64,000 nucleotides of DNA from Hydractinia symbiolongicarpus (Eukaryota > Cnidaria > Hydrozoa > Anthoathecata > Hydractiniidae), in assembly GCF_029227915.1 (NCBI RefSeq), contig NC_079888.1:6381001-6445000 (forward strand), in the 5' to 3' direction. This document shows, in pieces, positions 46,698-58,400 of the stretch; the first letter of the stretch is position 1; every line of letters begins with the position of its first letter. Both the position numbers and the translations under genes were made by a program. Under the pieces are notes generated by a model. It was not told where the DNA came from, ran no database searches, and saw nothing but the letters and a program-made list of their open reading frames with translations.

Positions 46698-47965
46698 TTA
46701 TTTGTGTGTTTTCTTGTTGTGTTTCTTTGCAAATCGAAGGTTTCGTAAAAACTTTGGATCAATCTAAAAAAAAAAAAAAAAAAAAAGTAAACATAAAAAA
46801 TGAGTTACTGGATGCACTACAGGGAATTGATTTAGCATGCAAAATTCACTGATTTAAAAGCTGAGCCAAATTTTTCACACATCATTTTTCAGACCAGCCG
46901 AGCTGAGCCGGACTGACAAAATATCAGACATGCAGGATTTTATGTATTATCCTCTCGAAATTAAATCCTTGCTCACACCATGAATTGTCGTGTAACTTAT
47001 AACCGTCACGCCGACATTGCATTTATAACTCAGAACAACTCATTTCATCTTAAATTTGATTGCTCATAAGATTAAGATTTAAATATTTATCTTACGAATG
47101 AAAAAAGATTTTTTCACATTACAGTTTCACAGCACAGTGACCAGTTTATTTGTAATGTGAAAACAATGCAGTTTCTGTTTTTCAAAATAACTATCTTCTA
47201 GAGAAAGTTTTTTGATAAATAACTTTAGAAAAAAGTGCAATAAATCAACCTACTCCTTTTAAGGACGGGTACTTGTTCCTTTTTGGTTTATGAATTCCAT
47301 TTCGATGAGCTTTTACACCTGAACAAATAAGTTATAAAATTTTAAAGTTGCATATTAAACACCCCTTCCTCCCCATAATATTTTTTGAAAGGAATTTTTT
47401 GTAAGTCAGCCTTGTTTCCAAGGAATGATATAGTTTAAAGTAGGGAAAAAAAAGAAACATAAAAAGTTCATTTTATTATTAAAAAATTTAACAAGTAACA
47501 ATGCAAAAAGATTATTTTCCAGATTCTATTTTTAGCAGAAGATTTAAAGGTGGCCAGCATAAGGCAAACTAATTAACGCAGCACTATTTCAGGATATTTC
47601 AGGGAAATTTAAGTTTGGGGATCAAATATAAGACAAATCTTTTTTGGAAACAGTAACAAAATACAAATATTTTAAAAAGAAAAACTATTTTCTGTTGCAT
47701 AGTTCTTTCTTATATTTAAGGACGTGTGGAAACCCTGATATCTGCTTTTTGTATCAACGATGTAAATAAATGTGTCATTTTAGTAAAACAAAATGCAATG
47801 CACATTAGGTTTGGAAATTTAAATGTGTCATTTTAGTAAAACAAAATGCAATGCACATTAGGTTTGGAAATTCACATGCACAACAAAAGACCTATCTTTC
47901 AAAAGTTAACATATACATTGAAACTTACTTTGGTTATGTGCAGTATGATTCTTGGACTTAGCCAT
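46698..47965 (-). CDS. RPL29: Ribosomal protein L29 (eL29), three exons
   Basis: Exons (minus): the ATG-bearing exon ends with donor gtaagt and covers 47929-47965. The others are 47254-47318 and 46698-46763. The joined frame gives 55 residues: MAKSKNHTAHNQ, then SVKAHRNGIHKPKRNKYPSL, KGIDPKFLRNLRFAKKHN and KKTHK. This matches the highly conserved core of eukaryotic L29 almost residue for residue (MAKSKNHT.HNQ, HRNGI.KP, DPKFLRN.RFAKKHNKK). It binds large-subunit rRNA near the tunnel and peptidyl region. The product is short like the yeast form and lacks the long Lys/Ala-rich vertebrate tail. An AATAAA on this strand at 46682-46687 lies 11 bases past the stop, a very short 3' UTR. The donor for exon 2 (gtaggt after GGA) was chosen because it alone keeps the DPKF frame. 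Confidence 0.95.
47768..47873. repeat. Perfect 53-bp tandem duplication in RPL29 intron 1
   Basis: The unit aaatgtgtcattttagtaaa... is present twice head to tail with no visible difference until the final bases, so it is a recent duplication (or an assembly artefact). Confidence 0.9.
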
Positions 47966-48203
47966 CTTGTTGCACTACAAATCTAGAATAAATATTAAAA
48001 CTTTACAATATAAAAATATTCATGCAAAAACAATGGTGAATGTGTTTGTTTCTTTAATTTTTTTTATTGCGATTATCTCTCGGTTGGGTCATTTCCACAT
48101 ATTTCAGCATTCTCTCCCGCAAACTTTTTTCACACAGCAAAATTTTAACTATGTCAAACAAATGCTATTCGTCAATTAAGCTAAATTTCAATCATCACTA
48201 TGG

Positions 48204-48832
48204 CAGTACAGGAGTAAACAACTCGATCGAGTGAGTTGGCATCGGTGGCAATTTTTCACGACCACCCGATTGAGTGAGTCATAACTAGCGGTAATTTTTT
48301 AGCTAGCTAAATACATAAACAAACCAAACTGCTTGGGAGAGAATTAGTCCTTGCCTAGCACCTAGTCAGCTTAAGCTCTAAGACAGCTAGCTAGCCTTGT
48401 GAAAAATATCAACATTTCTCTTATATATTTTGTGTCAGATATGATAAGAAATATGCACATTTTTCTCTATATAGCTTGCTATACTGGCTTCTTACTAAAC
48501 CAACTCCAAGCATATGTCTATAAGACAACTAAAATGAGCTTTAAAGCCTCAACATGTGCAACCTAGATTGAAAATATGCACCATTTAGTCGATCCAACTC
48601 AAGAAAGCATCAATAGCATCGAAACGGCATAGTGAATTTTTTTTAATCAGTGAAACGGCGCAAAATAAGTTTATAACAAAAATTATATCGCCCTTTTGGC
48701 CAACGGCTTGCCCTTTTAAAAAACAATTTTAAGCAAGAAAAATACTCACCCGATTCAGGTAAGACTCACTCGATCGGGTTGTTTTACCCTGATGGGGGGA
48801 CAGTCACCCGATTGGGCAAATATCCCGTACTG
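48204..48832. mobile_element. 629-bp TIR element rich in CTCGATCGAGTGAGT-like motifs
   Basis: The ends cagtacaggagtaaac and cagtacgggatatttgccc (complement) are imperfect inverted repeats. The same 5-bp word TATGG flanks both (48199-48203 and 48833-48837). Just inside each end, a motif of the form ac(t/c)cgat(c/t)(g/c)(a/g)gtga occurs, five times in all, in both orientations. No coding capacity. Family not assigned. Confidence 0.75.
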
Positions 48833-48837
48833 TATGG

Positions 48838-49173
48838 CAACAAAGCTAAATCGAATCCCCAAGTAGGGGCTTAGCCTAATTTGGAATTTAACTAGACTAT
48901 TTTACCCTCTGACTGGCTTTTTCACCTACAATGTGCACATGTACAACACTGGCCTATCCATAGACAACACATTTTTATTGGAATTAGTGTAGCCAAAAAA
49001 ATTGGAAAGTAAATCAACGTAAAAAGAATTAGCAAACGAACAATAATTGAAATTGAATACTACATAAAGTAAGCAATGTTAGATCTAAAAAAAGTATATG
49101 AATTTTATATCAACTGCATAATGATGAATAAGATATTGTAAGATAAAATAGGCAAAGTTCTTGTTGTTCTTAC
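48838..49173. other. Short intergenic or intronic stretch
   Basis: It may be intron 1 and the second exon of the small minus-strand gene that starts at 49273. An acceptor-like ttttttag at about 49086-49093 would continue the frame for about 18 hydrophobic residues to a stop, which is unproven. Confidence 0.3.
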
Positions 49174-49273
49174 CGGCAAGATTCAAACCGACGAAAAAGA
49201 GAGCATAGTATAAATTGCAGAACCAACTTCTCATTGAAGCTATGTTTTTAGTATTCTCCGGTCCGGGATGCAT
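49174..49273 (-). CDS. Candidate first exon of a small membrane protein
   Basis: From the ATG at 49273 the frame reads MHPGPENTKNIASMRSWFCN, then LYYALFFVGLNLAG, ending in a good donor (G|gtaagaac at 49174/49173). It contains a likely transmembrane stretch (FCNLYYALFFVGLNLAG). The exon begins only 223 bases from the divergent METAP2-like start codon, which suggests a shared promoter. The rest of the gene is not securely seen, and I do not recognise the family. Confidence 0.35.
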
Positions 49274-49496
49274 CACATCATTTTTGTTATGACGGCTTCC
49301 CAGATATCAAACTTGATATAATAAAGACATCCAAATAAAATTTCTAACGTAAAATTTTAGTATAAATTCTACCATGACAGTTATACCAAAATAACGTCAA
49401 CAGATACCTAAACTTCGTTGGTCCTTCAATTCTGTCACTTGCAAAATTTTTGACAGTTTTGTTTTGCACGGTGCACGTGCTTCTATTATAAACAAC
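49274..49496. promoter_or_regulatory. Putative bidirectional promoter
   Basis: The 223 bases between the candidate minus-strand exon and the METAP2-like ATG are more GC-balanced than the surroundings and contain the palindrome-rich stretch cacggtgcacgtgc (about 49467-49480, with an E-box cacgtg). No strong TATA box. Head-to-head spacing of this size is common for housekeeping gene pairs. Confidence 0.4.
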
Positions 49497-52400
49497 ATGG
49501 CCGACACAGACGAAGTAGTTTTGGATAAGATTGAGGAGCCTACTAATGACGCTGCTTCTGCTCAAAAAAAGAAGAAGAAAAAGAAGAAGAAAAAAGGTAT
49601 ACTACGTATTTATATCATTTTAAGCTGAATTGTCTTTTTTTCTTAAAAGAAACAATTTTAAAGTTTTGAAACTTTTATTTTTTAATCAGTCAATATCAGC
49701 CTCCTAGCTAGACTAATTAACTAAGCATTCTTAAAGGGTATTAAATTGAGTTTCTCTCAAAGCTTAGACGCAAACGAATGTATCAGAGAAAAGTCCTAAT
49801 TCAAACCCACCAATAAACATCACACCTTTTTACAGTTTAAGTTGTTTGCTCATTTCTGGTGTATAGACCACTTTTTGTGTACGTAGTTGTTTTGATTTTA
49901 TTTTGAGAACAATGGGCATGCATGCACTTTTTTGTTTCAACATTCTTTCACAATATGTTTTAACCATGCTATACTGTAACATTAGCATAAATAAAACATG
50001 CATTCAAAGCTTGACCTCTTTCTTCTCATACTGCTCCGACCACAACATCTAGGCGCAATCTTTGTAGTCACTTTTATGCTTGTTTAACAAAGTAATTTTC
50101 AGAAGCAGATTACGCAAAGTTGACATCTAATCTATGCTTTTAGAAAGCCATCTTAACTCTCTAATTTGAGCCATAACAGACCTAAAGGGGGATTTTCACA
50201 AACCAAATGCGATGGTGAATTGTATCTAAGCATGCGCAATTTGGGTAACTACACTTGACAACACAATGGTTAAATAAATTACAGAAGAAACATGGCAGAC
50301 AAACATAAAGACAAATTTTAACATAGAGCTGACTCAACACTCCCCAACGATTATAAAAATTTTACTTTATTTTGAACAATAACTTAATCGCAATACTGTG
50401 CAGCTTTGTATAGTTCCTTGTACAAATTCAATTCGTCAATTTGATGAATAACAATCAAGTTTCTAACTGAGTGATGGGTTTCGTGATCAACGTTTTCATT
50501 GTTATTTCGATATTTAACAAGAACTCGTCTAATTTTATCGTCTCAACCTCTCTGGATGGCATCTGGTATACTGATTCAGGAAAGTATTGTAGGTATTTAA
50601 CTCCCAGCATGAAGTCTGTTTCTCCACCGACGAATGGTAACAAAGAAGGTAAGTTTCTTACATCATTTCCTGATTGACGGTATGATTCTTTAATATCAGA
50701 CTCTACTCTTCCACCAAGTGGGTATTTTGGGAACGTTGCTGTTATTTGTTCCATGCATAATCCTGACATCACAGCATCTCCTCCATTAGCAAGTGGCGGT
50801 CTGACACTATATATTCCATGAGGTGTTTTTGTCATGTCATGATACCTCCGACTCCACCATGGGTTATCGGTCCAGTACACTCTAGAACTGCACTTTGTCC
50901 AAGCTTATGAACAGCATTGAGTCTGCTTATAAAATCACCACATCCTGTATCGTAGAACATTGAGTATTGGTGATTATCAATCTCGATTGTTTGTAGCATA
51001 TAGATTACTTTATTGTCTTCCTTTTCCTTGATTAACGTTGATTTGTAGCATCCTTTGTGGTATCCTTTGCATAAGAAGGTAATCCGACTTGATATTGTCT
51101 CAAAATACATCGGATTTTGCAGATGTCGAGTACATCTTGATTTTCTTCGTTTTCCTTGTGTTCTTCACACACAAGAATATGTTTCTTTCTTGGGTACTTA
51201 TCATGCGAAGGATGCTTACAAATAAAGTCCCTTTGACAATGACCTTCTTTGTGGTTGCCTCTATTCATTGCTGCACCTGGAAAAAGACACTGAAAACAGA
51301 GGCCTTTAGATCTCAGCACTGAAAATCGTTCAGCTGCTGACATATTGACAAAGCGTTCACAAACAAAATACTGTACAATTTTTGTGCCTCCGGGACCATT
51401 GGTAATCATATGATCAGGTTGATTACAGATAAAACAAGAATTTGGTACCTCATTAAAATCGGTGAGATTTTGATCATTCTTTCCAGTATAATGCGACTGT
51501 TGGTTACCATATTTTGATGGAACTTTTCTTGGTTCTAGTTTGGTATTTTGAAGTAGGGCTTTCTGTTGATAAACTTCGATTTCTTTTTCCAAGAATGTGA
51601 TGAGTTTATGCCACTTACTTTCTCCTACTGAATCATCATCATAACTAGCAGTCAACCACCTGGTCACTCTGTTATCATCGATCAATTTATAGATCCTTTC
51701 CAGACCATCACCATAGAATAACTCATTTTCAATTCTGTGACACTTCGCTAAGTGTATCAGATCCTTCATGATGTTGACAATGTGGCTAAGTCCTTCAACC
51801 ACCTTTTCTGAATCCTTGTGCTTCAGTCCAGTTTTATTCAACTTTGCCAATTTCTTTGATAGTAGCGTTTTCTGATCTCCATATGCATCTTTAAGTCTCC
51901 TCCAGATCTCATTTATATTAGTTACATTTCTCACCACAGTGTCAACACTGGGTGTTCTAAAAAATTATTCTTCAGAAGATCTGGTAGAACAGCATTAGGT
52001 GTGGATCTTAGGTACAATTTTTCGAAGTTAGTTTGAAATGTATATATATCACAAACACTGCCATAACCTTTAAATATAGGTAATTTTATATTCAAAGTTG
52101 ACGAGTTAAACTTTTCTACTTTTAAAAGTTCCCTATCCTGATATTCCTGATTAAGGGTTTTGATGTAACAGTTTTTGAGTTCAACAAGTTTGTCATGCCT
52201 TTTATTTAGATCATCTAAATTACCTTCATCCTTCCCTTTCGCGTTTTCGATCATTTCTTTAAAGGATGTTCTTAATGTTTCCATCTGGCTTAACTGCTCC
52301 GGCAAATCCTCTTTCCTCTTTTTGATTTCCTTATCATTTAAGGTGGACAGGGATGATGTGAAAGATTTCTGTAAATACGAAATTAACTGAATGGTTTCAT

Positions 52401-55400
52401 TGACAAGGAACTACATTTTTTCTTTCTGATGATTCTATGTTGCCAAGATTTTGTCTCTCTCGTAATCTCTGTTGACGCTCTCTCTTCATCATAACGAAAC
52501 TCTTCATGATTTCGATTTTGAGAGTATATGATTTACCATACGTTCCTTCAAGTTTGCTGATAGCTCCCTGTGTTTTCGCCTATACTGGGTGCGTAAATTT
52601 TCTATTTGCTTGATATTCGAATCTATATCTTCAATTGATTCGCCGTAATATCCTGACTGGTTTTCATCCACAAAATCGTCAATGTCATCAGCTAGTATTG
52701 ATTCATCGATTGATAGTTGAATAACTGGGTCTGATAGTTGAATAACTGGGTTTTTGCTGATACTAGTGTCTTTGGATGCCATTACTACAATTTTTCCATC
52801 TACTGGAGTATCTTAAACTTGAGAAGAAATTTGATTTATAGCTCCAGTAGCATGTAATGATTTGTAGTCAATACAAATTTTATTGGCGATCCTTTCACTA
52901 CGCCTCATTAACAAACAATCGACTGCTGTTTGAATTTATGGTTAACCAAAAAAAGACAAGTTTCGCTCACACTCTTGCTTGTAACGACGTGTTCAAACTA
53001 CAATGTATAAGAAAAATGTATGTAGTGAAAAAAATGACTAAGGAAATATAACAATTATAAACTATATAATGCTTACCAGCTTGCCAAGTGTAAGAGCTTT
53101 GATAATAAACTTGATAAGAAGTTAAATAGACTTGTTGAATAAAAAAAATTGAAATTCTGAAAGATTATTTAAACTTTCTTGACATTGAAAAAAGATGCGA
53201 TCACCTCAGTGACTTCCAGTGAACAAGTGAACTGAAAAATCTGCTTTTAAATAAATAAATATAAGTTCCCTATAGAGTATACTTTACAATTAAATTTTAT
53301 AACATTGCTCAAATTGACATTTAATTAACACAACGACACAAACAGGTGATTAAATTATTACACTAAATACACTTGGGTAACTACACTTGACAACACAATA
53401 GTTGAATAAATTACGGAACAAACATGGCAGACAAAACATAAAGACAAATTTTAACATAGAGCTGACTCAACACATGTGCCCGTGAAAGGGGATTTTCACA
53501 AAGCAAATGCGATGGTGAATTGTATCTGAGCATGCGCAATTTTGTTTGTTTTAATTTTGCATTAAAATATTTGCTTTGCTGAAAAGTAGAAACAATTCCT
53601 ACTTTTTCGCAGCTAAAGGTTTCCCTGCTAGTTTTTGATCAATCAGAATGCGGTTAACTAATGTAAATAATGAATTTGGATCCTATATAATTTATTTTGT
53701 GATGAAAATTAAAAAGTGATTTCACAGTGAAAATTCCGCCTTAATGAAAGGTGCTTTGCATGAGCACAAAATAATTACATAAACCCTGTGAATCAAACAT
53801 TCAGTCTCTTTTTCCAAGGGGTATTGGCTGTTCATGCACCTATAACACAGCTGTTAGTCGATCTTTTTTATTTTTTGCTCTGCTAGGGTGAAGGGTCTCT
53901 TTAAGAGACAAGAGAAGAGTTGAACGTCCTCCACCATACCTTAGTTTAAAGGGGCGATTGTGAAAGTCCCATGAAATGCCACATAGTGATGGTGTCACTT
54001 TAAAAAACACCCAGTCTGGTCTATGAACGGTTGGCGCTAGGAAAGGCATCCAGCTGTAAAACAATGCCAAAACTCTTTATTAATGGCAGTAAGAATAGTT
54101 TTTTTTTTGGGGCTTAACGTCCGTTTTCCATACTAGCATGGGTTGGACGGGGTATATTAATGACCCTCTTCAGTTGATCAGACAAACTGCGTAAACTGGG
54201 CTGGAACTGAAGGTGTCGCGCACGGTAGGACACAGGTCAGGTGTGAGCATCGTCAGACCCAGCTATCACATCACAAGGTAGATAACACTAGGTTGAGCAT
54301 GGCTAGTGTAAATGTTGTTACTCTGAGAGGTAGAGCAGGTGAAGTAGTTGAAATGTTAGAACGTAGATCTGTTGATATGTGTTGTGTTCAGGAAGTCAGG
54401 TGGAGAGGAGCTTCAATGAGATTTGTGGAAGGTAGGAGGGCAAGGTATAAGCTTTTTTGGATTGGTAATAGTGATGGATATGGAGGAGTTGGCATATTCG
54501 TTGCAGAGAAGTGGGTAGAAAAAGTAATAGATGTTATGCGTGTTAATAGTCGTATTATAGTGATAAAGTTTTTGATAGGTAATAGGATTGTCACTTTTCT
54601 GTCAGTTTATGCTCCATAGTGTGGACCCAGTGAGGAAGATAAAGATAAGTTTTATGATGAGTTAATAGCAGTCACATCAAAGTTTGGAGACACTGAACTT
54701 GTCATGGTGGGTGGTGACTTTAATGGTCATGTTGGGAAGTCATTTGAAGGTTATAGAAGTGTGCATGGAGGCTATGGATTTGGGAGCAGAAATAAGGAAG
54801 GGGAGAGATTGCCTGAGTTTGGAATGGCAACGGACATGGTGGTTTGCAACACATCATTCAGTAAGAGACAGATTAGGCTGATAACATATGAGTCAGGTGG
54901 TTGTAAGACACAGATAGATTACTTCCTGGTTAGAAAGTCAGACAAGAAAGTGGTGAAGGACGTGAAAGTTATATCGGGGGAAGAGTTTGTTTCCCAGCAT
55001 AGGTTGCTGGTTTGTGATATTATCTTGAAGAGTGTTAAAGAAGCCAAGGGAAAGTACAGGCCCGTCAAAAAGTCTGGAAGCTGAAGGAAGAGATTGTAGC
55101 AAGACAATTTAGTGAAAAAGTTCAGGACCAGCTAGACATAGACAGACCTGGTGGTGGAATAAAGAGGTTGACCAGTGTATAAAGGAAAAGAGGAAACTTT
55201 GGAAAGAATGGAAGTCAGGTGGTAGTAAAAATATTTACTTAGAAGCTAAACATCGCGCTCGTACAGCAGTGTATAAGGCAAAATCAGCAGCAGAGAGAAA
55301 CAGATTTTCAGATGTGTTAAGAAGGGAAGACCAGCGCAATGAGGTATTCAAGATAGCAAAGCAAATGAAGAAGACTAATCAAGATGTTGTAGGTGAGAAG

Positions 55401-58400
55401 TGTATACGTAATGATAAAGGTGTTTTGGCTGGCACAGAGGAGGAGAAAAGGGTAGCTTGGAAGAATCATTATCAGAGGTTGCTTAACACTGAGTTTGATT
55501 GGGACGAGGATAATTTGTCTGATGATGATGTTGTAGAAGGGCCAGCTATGCAGATCAAGACAGAATGGGTAGTGGAGGCTATTAGGAAATTGAAGATTGG
55601 CAAGGCTGCAGGAGTATCAGGTATTGTTGCAGAGATGGTAAAAGCATCTGGATATATTGGAGCTGAGCTTATTACAAGTCTTGCTAATCAGATTATAAAG
55701 GATGGTGCTATTCCGAGTGAGTGCCAGTTGAGTGTAATAGTGAATTGTTTCAATGGCAAGGGTGATGCATTAGAAATGGGGTAACTATAGATGTTTGAAG
55801 TTGGTTGATCAAGTAATGAAAGTTATTGAAAGAGTGATTGATAAGTTACTTAGAGAAAGAATATATATAGATAAGATGCAATTTGGTTTTGTTCCAGGGT
55901 GTGGTACTACAGATGCAATATTTGTACACAAACAGCTTCAGGAAAAGTATTTAGGAAAGAGAAAGAATCTCTATTTTGCCTTTGTAGATTTAGAGAAAGC
56001 TTTTGATAGAGTGCCATGAAAGTTATTTGGTGGGCTATGAGAAAATTAGGTTTGGATAAGTGGCTAGTTATGATGGTACAGTCTATGTACATCAATGCTA
56101 GAAGTCGTGTCAGGATTAACGATTCACTTAGTGATGAATTTAGTGTAAATGTTGGTGTACATCAGGGTTCTGTACTTAGTCCTTTGTTGTTTGTTCTAGT
56201 CTTAAAAGCGCTGTTGATGGAGTTCAGAACAGGTTGTCCATGGGAGTTATTGTATGCAGATGATTTGGTTCTCATAGCAGAGTCGATGGAAGAATTAGTT
56301 GAAAAGTTTGAGAAGTGGAAGAAAGGACTAGAAGAGAAAGGGCTGAAGGTAAACACAGCAAAGTCTAAAGTCATGATAAGTAGCATTGCAGCCAAGTGTG
56401 ACCTTGTAGTTGGAAAGTGGCCTTGTGGAGTTTGCAGGAAAGGGGTTGGTAGTAACTCAATTTTTTGTCAGACTTGCAAGCATTGGGTACATAAGAAGTG
56501 CAGTAGTATTAGTGGAAGGTTAAGAGCTGACATACAGTTTGTATGCAAGCGTTGCAAAGGTGAGATTATAGAGAATGAAGTATTTCCAGCTTTAATGATG
56601 TACAACAGTGGCTCATTAGAGATAGTTAAGAACTTCTGTTACTTAGGTGATATGTTGGGCAGTAAAGGGGGTGTTGGAAGAAGTGTTACTTGCAGGATAG
56701 GTTCTGCTTGGAAAAAGTTTAGAGAGTTACTTCCTTTATTGACTAGCAGAGTCCTGTCAATTGTGGTAAAAGGTAGGTTGTATGAGGCCTGTGTAAGAAG
56801 TGTTATGTTGTACGGTAGTGAGACATGGGCAGTGAAGCAGGAAGATCTTGACCGTTTAGAAAGGAATGATATGAGAATGGTTAGGTGGATGTGTAATGCC
56901 AGTCTGAGAGACAGAAAGAGTTCAGATGAGCTAAGAAGCAGGCTAAGTCTCTGTAGAATTAAAGATGTTATCCAGATAAGAAGATTGAATTGGCTGGGGC
57001 ACTTGAAAAGAATGGAGGAGGATAATTGGGTAAGAAAGTGTAGAGACTTGATAGTTCCTTGGGCAAAGCCCAGAGGCAGATCGAGAAAGACTTGGCAGAA
57101 GGTTAAAAGGACAGACTTGATAGAGAGAAGTTGAGTTTAGATCTAACACAGTCTAGATCAGTTTGGAAGAGGGTCATTAATATACCCCGTCCAACCCATG
57201 CTAGCATGGAAAACGGACGTTAAGCCAAGAATGATGATGATGATGATGATGCTAACCTTGTTTTTTCGTGCACTAAGGTTTTTGTTACCTCCATTTCTGC
57301 GCCCACATCTTTTTAGGATAGCATTACGTAATGTTATGTGATGCGTGTGCAGGAAAAACACGGCACTGATTGAGTGTATTAAATTTTAACAAGAGGGTGT
57401 CCAGCCGCAAACGCCCGCATTTATAAGGGCGAGTGTGGGTGACTTTTCGAATTAAAATGGCTGTCATCGTCAGGAACTGCCTGCACTTTCATGAAATTGC
57501 CCAGGGCATTCCCTAAATTTAATTCTTTATAACATACCATGCTGCCGACTGTTGAAAAAAGGCGCTAAAGGAGAAAGTAGTTAATGAAGTTTTATATAAG
57601 TTATTTACCAAGTAAATCTTATCAAAAACAAAAACTTTGCTACCACATAGTAATTTTATTTTAATTTTTATTGTTTTTTGAATCATTTGTGATGAATCTT
57701 TGAGTGTTTTTTGGGGGGCATTGTTCGGGTCTACGCAGGTTTTCTTCAAAACCCCAAACTCACCTGAAAACGCCTGCAGTTTTTACGGCGTATCTGGCTT
57801 ATGGGCACCCCTTTGTATTTTAACTATGTTCTTTTAAGGTAAGTCATAAATATTTGTTGTTAGAGTCATTTGAGTCCTAAAAATAGGTTCGTTCATTGCA
57901 CTGATATTTAATGAGAACTTGTGCGCCTCGTTGATTTGAAGCCTAACTAGTTCTCAGTACTCACGGCTAGAATTTTAAAGCAAAGCATGATAATAATAGG
58001 ATAGTTGTTTGTCTTTTGTTCTTATTAATTATCTTGCGAGTCTTGTAAGTCATTAACTTGTGCGTAATAAACAAAAGATTATTGAAGAAAAAATAGGTTA
58101 TTATAACTGCGCGCAACTATTGTTTAATAGTCTTAACATAACTATTCCCAACTCTATCAATGTGACCCGAAGAGCCATTGTTTGATATTTTTATTACATA
58201 AAAGTTTTGCGTGGAAAGTAAATAAACTAGGGAGAAGGCATTGTTGGTTGCGCGGGTTAAATAAAGCTTTTAAGCGATAGAAATTATTATATTTTAACAA
58301 AGATTAAAACTTTAATTTTGATAGAAAAGCTTTTTTGGATCGTGTTTTAGAAGTTTAAGAACGAAAAGCGACGATAGAAATGTTTTTTTAGATCGCCTTT

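Larger units (their letters stand above)
50242..53472 (-). mobile_element. Deleted BEL/Pao-like LTR retrotransposon with 98-bp LTRs
   Basis: Direct repeats at 50242-50339 and 53374-53472 are about 93% identical and, read on the minus strand, begin TGTTGAGTC and end TTACCCA (TG...CA). A purine tract (cgttggggag) directly precedes the downstream (50242) LTR in element orientation, as expected for second-strand priming. Between them lie gag-like and protease-like reading frames on the minus strand. Reverse transcriptase, RNase H and integrase are missing, so the copy cannot move alone. No 4-6 bp target duplication is visible immediately next to the LTRs. Confidence 0.8.
53885..57251 (+). mobile_element. 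Near full-length LINE (APE endonuclease plus RT), inactivated
   Basis: A 5' UTR (53885-54290, homologous to the inverted copy at 61297), an endonuclease region, an RT region and a 3' tail ending in (GAT)n at about 57231-57251, preceded by ccatgctagcatggaaaacg and then gacgttaagcc. The endonuclease frame (TLRGRAGEVVEMLERRSVDM, GGDFNGHVG) and the RT resemble the RTE/CR1-like LINEs of invertebrates. The GAT tail favours RTE, but the clade is not proven. Stops and frameshifts make it non-autonomous. Confidence 0.88.

Noticed and set aside
53885-57251. Treating the LINE as a DNA transposon because its ends are inverted repeats
   Set aside because: The inverted copy near the 5' end is an insertion absent from the sister copy. 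The coding content is endonuclease plus RT, and the 3' end is a GAT-repeat tail.
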